Source of the DNA: Candidatus Nomurabacteria bacterium RIFCSPLOWO2_01_FULL_42_20
Lineage (GTDB): Bacteria; Patescibacteriota; Minisyncoccia; Phycocordibacterales; CAZVEC01
NCBI GenBank assembly: GCA_001785965.1
Contig: MFVF01000005.1
Span: forward strand, 11,329 to 43,831
Reading direction: 5' to 3'
Length of the DNA stretch: 32,503 bases
Shown: in pieces, positions 1-7,962 of the stretch
Numbering within the stretch: position 1 is the first letter of the stretch
How the letters are laid out: each line of letters begins with the position of its first letter
Notes under the pieces: model-generated
What the model was told of the DNA's origin: nothing
Seen by the model: the letters and a program-made list of their open reading frames with translations, nothing else
The model's database searches: none
Translations under genes and position numbers: made by a program

Positions 1-303
1 GGGTCGTTTTCTGGCAAGGATTACACCAAGGTTGATCGCTCTGCTGCTTATATGGCGCGCAAAATTGCCATAGATCTTTTGCGCTCGCATAATGCGCGCG
101 AAGTGTTCACCAAGCTTGCCTATGCCATAGGGAAACCAGATCCTGTCATGGCAGTTGCTTTAATTGACGGAAAGGAAGAGATAATTGCCGGCTACGACCT
201 GACACCTAGAGGAATAAGGAAGGCGCTCAAGCTCGACACCCTCCGATATGCCGATACTTCTTTATGGGGCCACTTCGGCCGCGCCTTTCCATGGGATAAG
301 TAG
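1..303 (+). CDS. metK: S-adenosylmethionine synthetase, C-terminal part (cut by window edge)
   Basis: The frame is open from base 1, so the gene begins outside the window and only the last 100 residues are present. They match the C-terminal domain of MetK, which makes S-adenosylmethionine from methionine and ATP in the cytoplasm. The segment opens with GSFSGKDYTKVDRSAAYMAR, which corresponds to the conserved G(A/S)FSGKDPTKVDRSAAY block, and ends with the typical GHFGRAFPWDK tail. The internal ATG at 52 is not the start because the MetK motif lies upstream of it in frame. The SAM product is the cofactor of the two methyltransferases encoded near 8-10 kb. The next gene begins 20 nt downstream on the same strand, so the two could be co-transcribed. 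Confidence 0.95.
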   Translation, partial: GSFSGKDYTKVDRSAAYMARKIAIDLLRSHNAREVFTKLAYAIGKPDPVMAVALIDGKEEIIAGYDLTPRGIRKALKLDTLRYADTSLWGHFGRAFPWDK

Positions 304-322
304 TGTGTTTCTTCTGATTTAT

Positions 323-1261
323 ATGAGTAAGCTTCTTTCTATTGTTATTCCCACCTATAACGAAAAGGAAAATATACCGCTCGCGTACCGGGGAGTGATT
401 TCAGCTTTCAATAATTTGCCGAATTATTCCCGCGAATTGCTTTTTGTGGACGACGGTTCAAATGACGGAACGGATGAGGTTCTGAAAGAGCTGGGAAAAA
501 ACAATAGAGAAGTGAAATTTTTGCGCCTCTCGCGGAATTTCGGCAAAGAAATAGCCGTCTCGGCGGGGCTTCATCACGCGGAAGGCGACGCAGTCGTCGT
601 GATGGACGCGGACCTTCAGCACCCGCCGGAACTGATTCCTCTATTTGTGAATAAATGGAAAAACGGAGCCGAAGTCGTTGTGGGGGTCAGAAGTAAAAAC
701 AACAATGAAGGATTGGTCAAAAAACTTGGCTCGATTGTTTTTTATAAAATTATGAATCGAATCAGTGAGACCCCGATTATTCCCTGCGCGACCGACTTCC
801 GCCTTCTGGACAGGAAAGTGGTTGATGTTTTTTGTAAATTGACTGAAAGAAAAAGAATGACGCGAGGGCTTATTGACTGGCTGGGGTTCAAGCGGGATTA
901 TGTTTATTTTGAAGCGCCGGCGCGGATAAATGGAGAAGCTAATTATTCTTTCAAAAAATTGTGGCGCTTGGCTTTCGCTTCTTTTGTCTCGCATAGTCTT
1001 TTTCCCTTGAGGCTTGCCGGTTATCTTGGCGTCTTTATCACGGTAATTTCAGCGATGACCGGACTGTTTGTCGCCATAGAAAAATATGTTTTAGGAGATC
1101 CCTGGGGACTTTCTTTTTCCGGCACCGCCATTCTCGCCCTCATGATACTTTTTCTGGTCGGAATTATTTTATCCTGTTTCGGCCTAGTGGCGCTGTATAT
1201 CGCCAATATCCACAACGAAGTGCTTAACCGGCCGCTCTATATTATCAGCGAAAAAAATTAA
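323..1261 (+). CDS. Membrane-anchored family 2 glycosyltransferase (GtrB/DPM1-like)
   Basis: A 312-residue GT2 enzyme, probably transferring a sugar from a nucleotide donor to a polyprenyl phosphate carrier at the inner face of the membrane. Visible motifs are the N-terminal VIPTYNEKENIP, the nucleotide-binding VDDGSNDGT (about 42-50) and the metal-binding DADLQHPPE (95-103), followed by two hydrophobic helices (about 231-253 and 268-294). This matches the GtrB/dolichol-phosphate-mannose synthase-like group. The start at 323 is chosen because the GT2 fold begins right there; the open frame extends back to 248, but that part overlaps metK and has no similarity. No clear Shine-Dalgarno is visible. 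The stop at 1261 directly abuts the next ATG at 1262. The exact donor sugar cannot be told from the sequence. Confidence 0.85.
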   Translation: MSKLLSIVIPTYNEKENIPLAYRGVISAFNNLPNYSRELLFVDDGSNDGTDEVLKELGKNNREVKFLRLSRNFGKEIAVSAGLHHAEGDAVVVMDADLQHPPELIPLFVNKWKNGAEVVVGVRSKNNNEGLVKKLGSIVFYKIMNRISETPIIPCATDFRLLDRKVVDVFCKLTERKRMTRGLIDWLGFKRDYVYFEAPARINGEANYSFKKLWRLAFASFVSHSLFPLRLAGYLGVFITVISAMTGLFVAIEKYVLGDPWGLSFSGTAILALMILFLVGIILSCFGLVALYIANIHNEVLNRPLYIISEKN

Positions 1262-3217
1262 ATGGAAAAAAATCATTTTTGCAAAATTTCAGTTTTAATG
1301 CCCGCTTATAACGCCCGAAAATACATCGGTGAAGCTATTGAAAGCGTTTTGAATCAAACATTCAAAGATTTTGAATTTATTATTATTGATGATTGTTCAA
1401 CGGATAAAACATGGCAGGCAATAGAAGGTTACGCAAAAAAAGACGGCAGAATTATTGCTTTAAGAAATGAAACAAACCTAAAAATGTCCCATACTCTCAA
1501 CAAGGGACTGGCGCTGGCTAAGGGCAAATACATTGCCCGGATGGACGCCGATGACTGGAGCTACCCTGAAAGGCTCTATAAGCAGTTCGTTTTTATGGAA
1601 AATAACCCGGAAATAGGAATTTCCGGCGGATCCATGAATATTTGCGATGAAAATTTAAGCGCAAAATCGCTTCGGAAGTACAATCTCACGGACAGAGAAA
1701 TAAGAAAAAATATTTTTAAATACAGTCCGTTTTGCCATCCTCTGGTAATAATAAAAAAAGAAGTTTTTGATAAGATCGGCCGATATGACGCGAATTTTAA
1801 TCCGGCTGAAGACTACGAATTATATTTTAGAATAGGCGAGTTTTATAAATTTGGAAATTTAGACGACATTCTTTTGAACTACAGAGTAGTTGAAAAATCA
1901 ATGACAACCGGCTTCACAAAAAAAATGGAATTAAAAACAATTGCAATAAGGAAAAAATATTCTAAAAAATATAATATGTCTTTTTTTGACAGAATTTACA
2001 ATTTTTTGCACTGGATGTCAGTTTACTTAGTCTCTGCCAAATTTAAAATAAGATTGTTTAATTTTTTAAGAAATAAGTATCCGTTGTATAAAATAATAGC
2101 CATCTGGCACGGAGTATACCGGAAAAACGGCGTTCATGAGCCTAATATTTTTAGCGATGGCGTTTTTTTGAACAAACATTTCCCGAATAGAATAATAATC
2201 AGCAATTCGCTTTATACGGGAGGGAAAACCACAGTATCATTTTATATGGGCAATAATTTAATAAGAAAAAAAGAATTCCTCTGGATAAGGCGCTTGCCTG
2301 ATATTTTGCGCTACACTGTTGAGTCGGCATTGAATTTATTTTTTCTGGCTAGATACGGAAAATACGCGACTGTGCTCTCTGTTGACCCATTATCTTCTCT
2401 CATGCCATGCGTTCTTAAAAAAACAGGGCATATAAAAAAAGTTCTCTTTCTTTCTCCGGATTACGCGAGAAAAAGATTTGATAATCCGCTTCTGAATAAA
2501 ATTTATTTTCTTATTGACTCATTTTGCACCCATGCCGCGGATGTGAATATTTGCAATGCTCAAACTGTCATAGATTACAAAAAACATAAATATCCAGACA
2601 TTAAAAATAAGCAATTTCATATGCCAAACATTCCGCCGTCATGGATTATTGAGAAATATAAAAATATTCAGAAAGTCAGAGGCAAGGTAATTTATGTCGG
2701 AGATCTTGGCAAAGATGCGAATATTGGCGGATTTAAGGAGTTATTTGAAGCTGTTAAGGGCTTGGAAAAAGAAATCTCGGATATAAAGCTGTTTGTGGCC
2801 GGCGACGGAGATTACAAAAATAAATTAATTGAATTTGCGGGGAACCGCGAGAGCATTGTTTTTTTGGGGCCGCTTTCGCATGAATCGGCCATTAAGCAAA
2901 TAGCGGAATCAGAAATAGGGATAGCCATGTACAACGGCGATAATAATTATGATGAATTTAGAGATTCAATGAAAGTGCGGGAATATCAGTCTTTGGGCGC
3001 CATTCCAATAACCACCAATGTGGTCAGATCGAACAGAGATGAAATACTGAAGCACAGCAGCGGAATTCTGATAGATGAATTTAAGTCTGATTGCCTCAAG
3101 AGGAGCATATTGTCAATTATGAAAGACGAACAATTCAAAAATAATCTTAGGCATAATTGCTTTTATAACTCTGAAATATATAAAAATAAATACGCAGATT
3201 TGCTAAAACTAATATGA
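1262..3217 (+). CDS. Two-domain glycosyltransferase: GT2 fused to a GT4-like domain
   Basis: A 651-residue protein with two glycosyltransferase modules. The first 230 or so residues are GT2-type: VLMPAYNARKYIGEAI at the N-terminus, IIDDCSTDKT (about 41-50) and RMDADDWSYPERL (about 93-105), the DxD metal site. From about residue 310 the protein changes to a GT-B, family 4-like module: YVGDLGKDANIGG near 477, then a C-terminal Rossmann half with FVAGDGDYKNKL and a region around 568 (MKVREYQSLGAIPI) typical of the donor-binding end of GT4 enzymes. The fusion suggests that two consecutive sugars are added to a surface glycan. It follows the previous gene with no gap and overlaps the transketolase start by 4 nt (ATGA). 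Donor and acceptor sugars are unknown. Confidence 0.82.
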   Translation: MEKNHFCKISVLMPAYNARKYIGEAIESVLNQTFKDFEFIIIDDCSTDKTWQAIEGYAKKDGRIIALRNETNLKMSHTLNKGLALAKGKYIARMDADDWSYPERLYKQFVFMENNPEIGISGGSMNICDENLSAKSLRKYNLTDREIRKNIFKYSPFCHPLVIIKKEVFDKIGRYDANFNPAEDYELYFRIGEFYKFGNLDDILLNYRVVEKSMTTGFTKKMELKTIAIRKKYSKKYNMSFFDRIYNFLHWMSVYLVSAKFKIRLFNFLRNKYPLYKIIAIWHGVYRKNGVHEPNIFSDGVFLNKHFPNRIIISNSLYTGGKTTVSFYMGNNLIRKKEFLWIRRLPDILRYTVESALNLFFLARYGKYATVLSVDPLSSLMPCVLKKTGHIKKVLFLSPDYARKRFDNPLLNKIYFLIDSFCTHAADVNICNAQTVIDYKKHKYPDIKNKQFHMPNIPPSWIIEKYKNIQKVRGKVIYVGDLGKDANIGGFKELFEAVKGLEKEISDIKLFVAGDGDYKNKLIEFAGNRESIVFLGPLSHESAIKQIAESEIGIAMYNGDNNYDEFRDSMKVREYQSLGAIPITTNVVRSNRDEILKHSSGILIDEFKSDCLKRSILSIMKDEQFKNNLRHNCFYNSEIYKNKYADLLKLI

Positions 3218-3975
3218 GACGCCTAAAAGAAAAAATTATAGAGATGTCCGCTAAAAGCAAGGAAGGTCACATACCCAGCGCCTTGTCCGTTTTAGATTTA
3301 TTATGGGTTTTGTATGATCGGGTTTTGAATATTTCTCCGGAGGGAGCAAGTAGTCCTGACAGGGATATATTCATTTTAAGCAAAGGGCATGCTTCACTCG
3401 GCCTATATGTTGTTCTGGCGGAAAAAGGATTCATAAATTCTAAATCTTTGGATGATTTTTGCAAATTTAAAAGCGACTTAGGCGGCCATCCTGATAGAAC
3501 AAAAATTTCCGGCGTGGAGGCCTCTACCGGTTCTTTAGGCCACGGCTTGCCCATGGCTGTCGGCGCGGCCTTAGGCTTTAAAATTAAGAAGCAAAAAAAT
3601 AAAGTCTATGTGATCGTCGGCGACGGAGAATGCAATGAAGGCACGATTTGGGAATCGGCGCTACTGGCCAGCAATCACCATCTCGATAATCTGTGCTGCA
3701 TTGTTGATTATAATCATTCCGGAGACCGCGCTCTAAAGCTCGGAAACTTGGAAGAAAAATTTAAATCATTTGGCTGGACAGCGGCCTCGGTAGACGGACA
3801 TGACCAGGAAAAAATTTACCAGGCCTTGATGAAAAAAAGCCTAAACAGGCCGGTTGCTATAATAGCGCGCACAATCAAAGGCCATGGCTCTAAAATTATG
3901 GAAAATAACCCTGTCTGGCACCATAAATTTCCCAAGGGAGAGGAGCTGGATATGATTTTAAAAGAATTAAATTAA
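3214..3975 (+). CDS. Transketolase, N-terminal (TPP-binding) subunit
   Basis: A 253-residue protein equivalent to the N-terminal half of transketolase. It shows the SKGHASLGLY block (about 56-65), the GSLGHGLPMAVGAALG block (about 106-121) and the thiamine pyrophosphate motif GDGECNEG (136-143), whose usual Asn partner is the N of VDYN near 167. With the following gene it would form the active heteromer that moves two-carbon ketol units between sugar phosphates. Split transketolases of this kind occur in some bacterial and archaeal genomes and in sugar biosynthesis clusters. Here it sits inside a glycan operon, overlapping the upstream gene by 4 nt, so a role in making a special sugar precursor is as likely as central pentose phosphate metabolism (inference). 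Confidence 0.9.
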   Translation: MRRLKEKIIEMSAKSKEGHIPSALSVLDLLWVLYDRVLNISPEGASSPDRDIFILSKGHASLGLYVVLAEKGFINSKSLDDFCKFKSDLGGHPDRTKISGVEASTGSLGHGLPMAVGAALGFKIKKQKNKVYVIVGDGECNEGTIWESALLASNHHLDNLCCIVDYNHSGDRALKLGNLEEKFKSFGWTAASVDGHDQEKIYQALMKKSLNRPVAIIARTIKGHGSKIMENNPVWHHKFPKGEELDMILKELN

Positions 3976-3979
3976 TGCA

Positions 3980-4858
3980 ATGCGCAAGCAATTTGTAAAG
4001 ACAATTGAAGAAATATTGAAGGAAGACAAAAGACTAGTGCTACTTTTGGGCGATATTGGCGTTTTTGGTTTTAGGGATTCCTTGAGCCGTTTTCCCGACC
4101 GCGTTTACAACATAGGCATATTAGAGCAAGCAACAATCGGTTTGGCCGCCGGGCTGGCCATGCAAGAGCTGATTCCAGTGGTTCACACCATTGCGCCGTT
4201 TGCCACTGAAAGATGCTTTGAACAAATTAAAAATGATTTCGGTTATCAAAAACTCGGCGGCAACATTGTGAGCGTCGGCGCTTCCTACGACTATGCCGCT
4301 CTCGGCTGTACCCATCATTGTCCGGCCGATGTGGGAATATTAATGAACATTCCGGATATACAAATAGTGGTGCCGGGCGCGGCTTCCGAATTTGATTCTT
4401 TATTCAAACAGGCTTATGCCAATGGAAAAATGACATATTTCAGGCTAAGTGAGCGGGAAAATCAAATAGAATTTCCGGTTAAATTAGGCTGTGCCAATGT
4501 TGTCAAAAAAGGGAAATTGGGAACAGTCATAGCTGTCGGCCCGCTCTTGGATAAAGTCATGAGCGCGACGAAAGATTTGGATGTTACGGTGATTTACCTT
4601 GCGACGATTAGGCCTTTTGATTTTGAAACAATAAGTAAAAATATTGCCGGAGGCAAAGTCTTGATCTGCGAACCTTATTACAGCGGGGCGATTACCGGAG
4701 ATATAATAATGGCTTCAAAACAGCCTCTTAAGATTGACTTGCTCGGAGTTCCCAAAGAGTTCTTAAATAAATACGGCACAATGGAAGAGCATGACGGGCA
4801 TATCGGCTTTACTGAAAAAGATATATTTAATAGGGTAAAACAATTATGCCAAGCATGA
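3980..4858 (+). CDS. Transketolase, C-terminal (pyrimidine-binding) subunit
   Basis: A 292-residue protein corresponding to the pyrimidine-binding and C-terminal domains of transketolase. The catalytic glutamate is visible in NIGILEQATIGLAAGLA (Glu49), and PVVHTIAPFATERCFEQIKN resembles the helix that follows in the family. The start at 3980 lies 4 nt after the stop of the partner subunit, so the two are probably translated together and assemble with the TPP site at their interface. The last four bases overlap an ATG of the next gene (ATGA at 4855-4858). Similarity to the DXP synthase C-terminal region is expected for this fold, but the split arrangement and motifs favour transketolase. Confidence 0.9.
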   Translation: MRKQFVKTIEEILKEDKRLVLLLGDIGVFGFRDSLSRFPDRVYNIGILEQATIGLAAGLAMQELIPVVHTIAPFATERCFEQIKNDFGYQKLGGNIVSVGASYDYAALGCTHHCPADVGILMNIPDIQIVVPGAASEFDSLFKQAYANGKMTYFRLSERENQIEFPVKLGCANVVKKGKLGTVIAVGPLLDKVMSATKDLDVTVIYLATIRPFDFETISKNIAGGKVLICEPYYSGAITGDIIMASKQPLKIDLLGVPKEFLNKYGTMEEHDGHIGFTEKDIFNRVKQLCQA

Positions 4859-4875
4859 TTTTGCTAAATCACATG
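4856..4875 (+). promoter_or_regulatory. Start-codon hairpin element, copy E1
   Basis: TGATTT (4856-4861), four-nt loop TGCT, AAATCA (4866-4871), one nt, then ATG at 4873. The same 6-4-6-1-ATG arrangement recurs before the genes at 8960, 9925 and 14190 (minus). A short extra hairpin (ATGC-CAA-GCAT, 4846-4856) abuts it upstream. No Shine-Dalgarno is visible. Confidence 0.6.
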
Positions 4876-5961
4876 GATAAATTCAATAAAATTTTGGAAG
4901 AAGACGCGATTTTAATAAGTAAGAGAGTCAACCTTGAAGAGCTTTTAGGCAAACAGCTTATTATTACCGGCGCATCCGGCCTGATCGGCATAAATTTTTT
5001 AATGTCGTTAAAAGAATTCAGCAGGAAAAACAAAAAGCAAAAACTTCCGCAAATTACGGCGATTTTTTACAATGACGTTCCGAAATATTTTAAAGAAATC
5101 TTAAATTTTGAAAATCTGACAATTAAAATAGGAGATATTACGGATCAAGGTTTTGTAGATTCTTTTCCGGAAGGGGATTATATAATACACGCCGCCGGTT
5201 ACGGCCAGCCGGGCAAATTTATGCAGGACAAAATTAAAACCATCGCTATTAATACGGCGGCAACGCTGTATCTGCTGAAAAAATTAAAAGCCGGCGGCAA
5301 GTTCTTATTTTTGAGCACAAGCGAAGTATATAGCGGTTTATCAAATCCGCCATTTAGGGAAAACCAGATCGGGACGACGAATACAACTCATCCTCGAGCC
5401 TGTTATATAGAAGGGAAAAGATGCTGTGAAGCCATCTGCAATATATATTTTGAAAAGGGAATTCTAGCCAGATCCGCCCGTCTTTCCTTGGCTTACGGCC
5501 CCGGGACAAAGCCTGGGGATATGAGAGTTTTAAACTCTTTTATTGAAAAAGGCTTGACCGGGAAAATTGAAATGATGGATCAGGGAGAGGCCAAGCGGAC
5601 CTATTGCTATGTTTCTGACGCCGTAGAGATGATGTGGAATATTTTGCTTTTCGGCAGACAGCCCGTATATAACGTTGGCGGTTTTTCTGATGTTACCATA
5701 GCAGGTTTGGCAAACAAAATAGGAAAACTTTTAAATGCCGAAGTGGTAACGCCGACGAACGAAGGTGAGGAAGGTACTGAGGTCAGTAGACCGAATGTGC
5801 CACCCCATGATAGAAAAATAATTGGCGCTCCGGATGATGTCCGATTAGACATGAGCCTGGCGGCGGAAGAATTTAAAAAAAGAAAAAATGATTATGTAAG
5901 TTTGGACGAAGGCCTTAAAAAAACCATTGAATGGCAAAAAGAACTTTATAAAATAAAATGA
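4873..5961 (+). CDS. NAD-dependent epimerase/dehydratase (extended SDR)
   Basis: A 362-residue sugar-nucleotide enzyme of the extended short-chain dehydrogenase family. It carries the dinucleotide-binding TGASGLIG (about 32-39), a serine-containing FLSTSEVYSG block (about 146-155) and the catalytic YxxxK pair Tyr178/Lys182 in CYIEGK. The layout resembles UDP-glucuronate decarboxylases and dTDP-glucose 4,6-dehydratases, but the substrate cannot be fixed. Possible starts are 4846, 4855 (ATGA overlap with the upstream stop) and 4873. I prefer 4873 because the ATG follows the same hairpin element at the same spacing as three other genes here; 4855 would add MILLNH. It overlaps the next gene by 4 nt. 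Confidence 0.82.
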   Translation: MDKFNKILEEDAILISKRVNLEELLGKQLIITGASGLIGINFLMSLKEFSRKNKKQKLPQITAIFYNDVPKYFKEILNFENLTIKIGDITDQGFVDSFPEGDYIIHAAGYGQPGKFMQDKIKTIAINTAATLYLLKKLKAGGKFLFLSTSEVYSGLSNPPFRENQIGTTNTTHPRACYIEGKRCCEAICNIYFEKGILARSARLSLAYGPGTKPGDMRVLNSFIEKGLTGKIEMMDQGEAKRTYCYVSDAVEMMWNILLFGRQPVYNVGGFSDVTIAGLANKIGKLLNAEVVTPTNEGEEGTEVSRPNVPPHDRKIIGAPDDVRLDMSLAAEEFKKRKNDYVSLDEGLKKTIEWQKELYKIK

Positions 5962-7031
5962 ATAAGATAAATAAAAAAGAAAGATTTTTTATCACCGGCG
6001 GAATGGGCTACATCGGATCACTTTTTGCCATAGAAGCTTTAAAAAAAGGGCACGCTGTCTGCCTTTATGATTCCTTGATGTACGAACAGAATCGGAAGCG
6101 CATACTTAAAGAAATATCAGCCGGTAATACAAAGAGCGCTCTGCTCCAATTTATCATCGGGGACACGAGAAATACGAAACTTATCACCGAATCGTTAAAA
6201 AAATTCAAACCAAGTTATGTCCTGCATCTGGGAGAACTAAGCAGTGTCTACGCGTGCAATCACCATCCGGCGCTGACGGAAGATATTAATTATAGAGCGT
6301 CAAAAAAAATATTTGATATTTGCGAAAAATTTAATATCAAAGTTATTTACAATTCATCCTCCAGCGTGTATGGCGTTCAAAAAGATTTTAAGCTCTCGAA
6401 AGAAGAAGACATTCTCCCTCCGCTCTCCGATCATTATTGCCGTTATAAGATAAAAATGGAGGAATATATCAAAAATAAAGTTAAGAAAAATCCTGATTTC
6501 AAAATAATAGTTTTTAGGCCGGCTACGGTCTTTGGCTTGTCGCCGCGTTTCCGCATAGAACTCTTGCCCAACCACTTTACTTATTTGGCTGTCGCCAAAA
6601 AAATGATACGGGTGTCGGAATTAAACGCTTATCGGGCGGCTATAGATATAGACGAATTATTATTGGGTTATTTCAAGGTCATAGAAAAGGATAAATGGGA
6701 AAGTTTAATCTACAATATTGGCCACCATAATATGAATAAAGGTGAATTTTCCAGAGGAATTCAAAAAGTTGTAAAATGCGACATCGGCATGGCGCCGGAC
6801 ATCGGCGATCTTAGAAATTTGCAGATTGATTGTTCCAAATTTAACAATGAATTTGATTTTCATCCGAGCATTCCCTATGAAAAAAGCGTTAAAAAAGTGG
6901 CTGGGTGGATAGAAAAAAATCTTCATACTTTGGAGCGGACTAACTTTGCAGAATATTTAAATATGCCCCTTAATAATTGGCATAAAATTTGCCAGTCAAA
7001 CGTATCCATAGAGCCAACTCAAAAAAAATGA
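5958..7031 (+). CDS. NAD-dependent epimerase/dehydratase (extended SDR), second copy
   Basis: A 357-residue extended SDR. The N-terminal Rossmann motif is ITGGMGYIGS (12-21); NSSSSVYG (132-139) is the catalytic serine block and Tyr160/Lys164 (YCRYK) form the YxxxK pair. It resembles UDP-glucose 4-epimerase or GDP/UDP-sugar dehydratase families and probably modifies a nucleotide sugar for the glycosyltransferases in the same operon. It begins 4 nt before the stop of the previous SDR (ATGA), so translation is likely coupled. It is only distantly like its neighbour, so this is not a recent duplication. The operon ends here: the stop at 7031 lies inside the 5' edge of a strong terminator hairpin. 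Confidence 0.83.
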   Translation: MNKINKKERFFITGGMGYIGSLFAIEALKKGHAVCLYDSLMYEQNRKRILKEISAGNTKSALLQFIIGDTRNTKLITESLKKFKPSYVLHLGELSSVYACNHHPALTEDINYRASKKIFDICEKFNIKVIYNSSSSVYGVQKDFKLSKEEDILPPLSDHYCRYKIKMEEYIKNKVKKNPDFKIIVFRPATVFGLSPRFRIELLPNHFTYLAVAKKMIRVSELNAYRAAIDIDELLLGYFKVIEKDKWESLIYNIGHHNMNKGEFSRGIQKVVKCDIGMAPDIGDLRNLQIDCSKFNNEFDFHPSIPYEKSVKKVAGWIEKNLHTLERTNFAEYLNMPLNNWHKICQSNVSIEPTQKK

Positions 7032-7073
7032 CCCGCATTTCTTTTTTTCTAATGAAAAAAGAAATGCGGGTCT
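7030..7073. terminator. Bidirectional intrinsic terminator
   Basis: Perfect 18-19 bp inverted repeat: GACCCGCATTTC followed by T7 on the left and its complement on the right, with a short loop TCTAAT. T-rich and A-rich arms give U-tracts in both directions. It separates the glycan operon (ends 7031) from the convergent HD gene (stop at 7080). Confidence 0.9.
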
Positions 7074-7079
7074 GCAATA

Positions 7080-7742
7080 TTACTTCGGCCACGGATGGAG
7101 GCCTGCTTCTCTAAACTGTTCGGCAAAACGAATCTGGAACTCGCGTATGTAATCGAAATACTTCTTCCCGATTTCCTTTGCCTTCGGCAATCGAAGCATC
7201 GGTTCCCATTCCAGATTGTAGAAGGTCGCATCATAACAACACTTAATATTATTGAAAGTGGAGTCGGGATGGCGGCTGCCTAAACTTTCTAGGATGCATG
7301 CAGGGATGTCCGGGCGGTGTTGTCCGCCGCGAATTAGGTTGATCGGTCCGATATTAGCCAGCCGGTCGGCATCCTTAAGCGCCACAGTCACCGGACCATC
7401 AGCCGGATCGTTTTTCTTTGAATGATCATGTACCGCCAATCGTATTTCTCCGAGTTCGCATACCGTGAATTGGTTAGAAACGAGCCCGATACATTCTTCA
7501 AGAATCATTTCTGCCTCATCGGGCAAAAAGTGGCGGTCCAAACTATGCATAAGTCCCGCAACCCATGCCATCTCTCCCACTCGCTCATTTTCAGCGATTA
7601 TGGCGGCATACTGCGCCACCAGAAGGTCATGGTCAAATCCATGCCCGCGGGTGTTTTTTGTTTGCGAGTGGATTTTTTCAATCCTCTTGTAAAGAGCCGC
7701 AAACTTTGCTCTGTTGTTTACAAAAATTTCTTTGTTATCCAT
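7080..7742 (-). CDS. HD-superfamily-like hydrolase
   Basis: A 220-residue cytoplasmic protein with the layout of an HD-domain phosphohydrolase: HGFDHDLLVAQYA (His34, His38, Asp39), AGLMHSLDRH (His66), VHDHSKKND (His105-His107) and ALKDADRLANIG (Asp124, Asp126). Such proteins hydrolyse phosphate esters of nucleotides or signalling compounds with a bound metal. Odd point: the central HD doublet reads His66-Ser67, with Asp only at 69, so metal binding may differ or activity may be altered. The start at 7742 is supported by a strong GGAGGTGG Shine-Dalgarno 5 nt upstream; the further in-frame ATG at 7757 lies before that site. It stands alone between two plus-strand operons. Substrate unknown. Confidence 0.7.
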   Translation of the reverse strand: MDNKEIFVNNRAKFAALYKRIEKIHSQTKNTRGHGFDHDLLVAQYAAIIAENERVGEMAWVAGLMHSLDRHFLPDEAEMILEECIGLVSNQFTVCELGEIRLAVHDHSKKNDPADGPVTVALKDADRLANIGPINLIRGGQHRPDIPACILESLGSRHPDSTFNNIKCCYDATFYNLEWEPMLRLPKAKEIGKKYFDYIREFQIRFAEQFREAGLHPWPK

Positions 7743-7746
7743 CTGT

Positions 7747-7754
7747 TCCACCTC
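7747..7754 (-). promoter_or_regulatory. Strong Shine-Dalgarno of the HD gene
   Basis: On the minus strand GGAGGTGG lies 5 nt before ATG 7742. It is one of the few strong ribosome binding sites in the window and decides this start over 7757. Confidence 0.75.
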
Positions 7755-7827
7755 CATTTTTGGGTTAATTTTTCAATGAATTATTTCTAGACATAGTATA
7801 TATTAAATGTCAATAACTGTAAACGTA

Positions 7828-7856
7828 TTGCGATTTGGGAGTTTTTTGTTTATAAT
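7828..7856 (+). promoter_or_regulatory. Sigma70-type promoter of the methyltransferase operon
   Basis: TTGCGA (7828-7833), 17-nt spacer, TATAAT (7851-7856). It drives the transcript that enters leader A and then the gene at 7963. Confidence 0.75.
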
Positions 7857-7860
7857 ATAA

Positions 7861-7952
7861 GCGCGTCAAATTATGGTTTCCGCCCCTAGGCGGATCAGCC
7901 TTTGGCTGAAGCACACCCCCTTTTATTTTTTTGGGGCGGTGTGTTTTTTTGT
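7861..7952 (+). terminator. Leader A: terminator-like hairpin between promoter and start codon
   Basis: After the promoter comes GCGCGTCAAATTATGG, a GC palindrome pair (7880-7909), then a hairpin with arms CACACCCCC (7912-7920) and GGGGCGGTGTG (7933-7943, one bulge), and a T7 tract. The ATG follows at 7963. A hairpin plus U-tract in a 5' leader has the form of a transcription attenuator. Related leaders precede the genes at 14387 and 16456. Confidence 0.55.
7880..7909. repeat. Double GC palindrome, copy in leader A
   Basis: CCGCC-CCTA-GGCGG, ATC, AGCC-TTT-GGCT. The same double palindrome occurs inside the membrane protein gene at 15792-15818, so it is a small dispersed repeat. Confidence 0.7.
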
Positions 7953-7962
7953 TTTAAAAGCT

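Noticed and set aside
4846-4872. MILLNH-type N-terminal peptide shared by four proteins as a conserved protein motif
   Set aside because: The similarity is better explained by the DNA/RNA palindrome: it continues upstream as hairpins, and E2 and E3 change residues while keeping base pairing.
7800-7830. TTGACA on the minus strand near 7807 as -35 of the HD gene
   Set aside because: No -10 box at 16-18 nt; the TATACT-like sequence is too close.
7873-7962. N-terminal extension of the first methyltransferase back to 7873
   Set aside because: This part is leader A with its palindromes and terminator-like hairpin; coding similarity starts after 7963.
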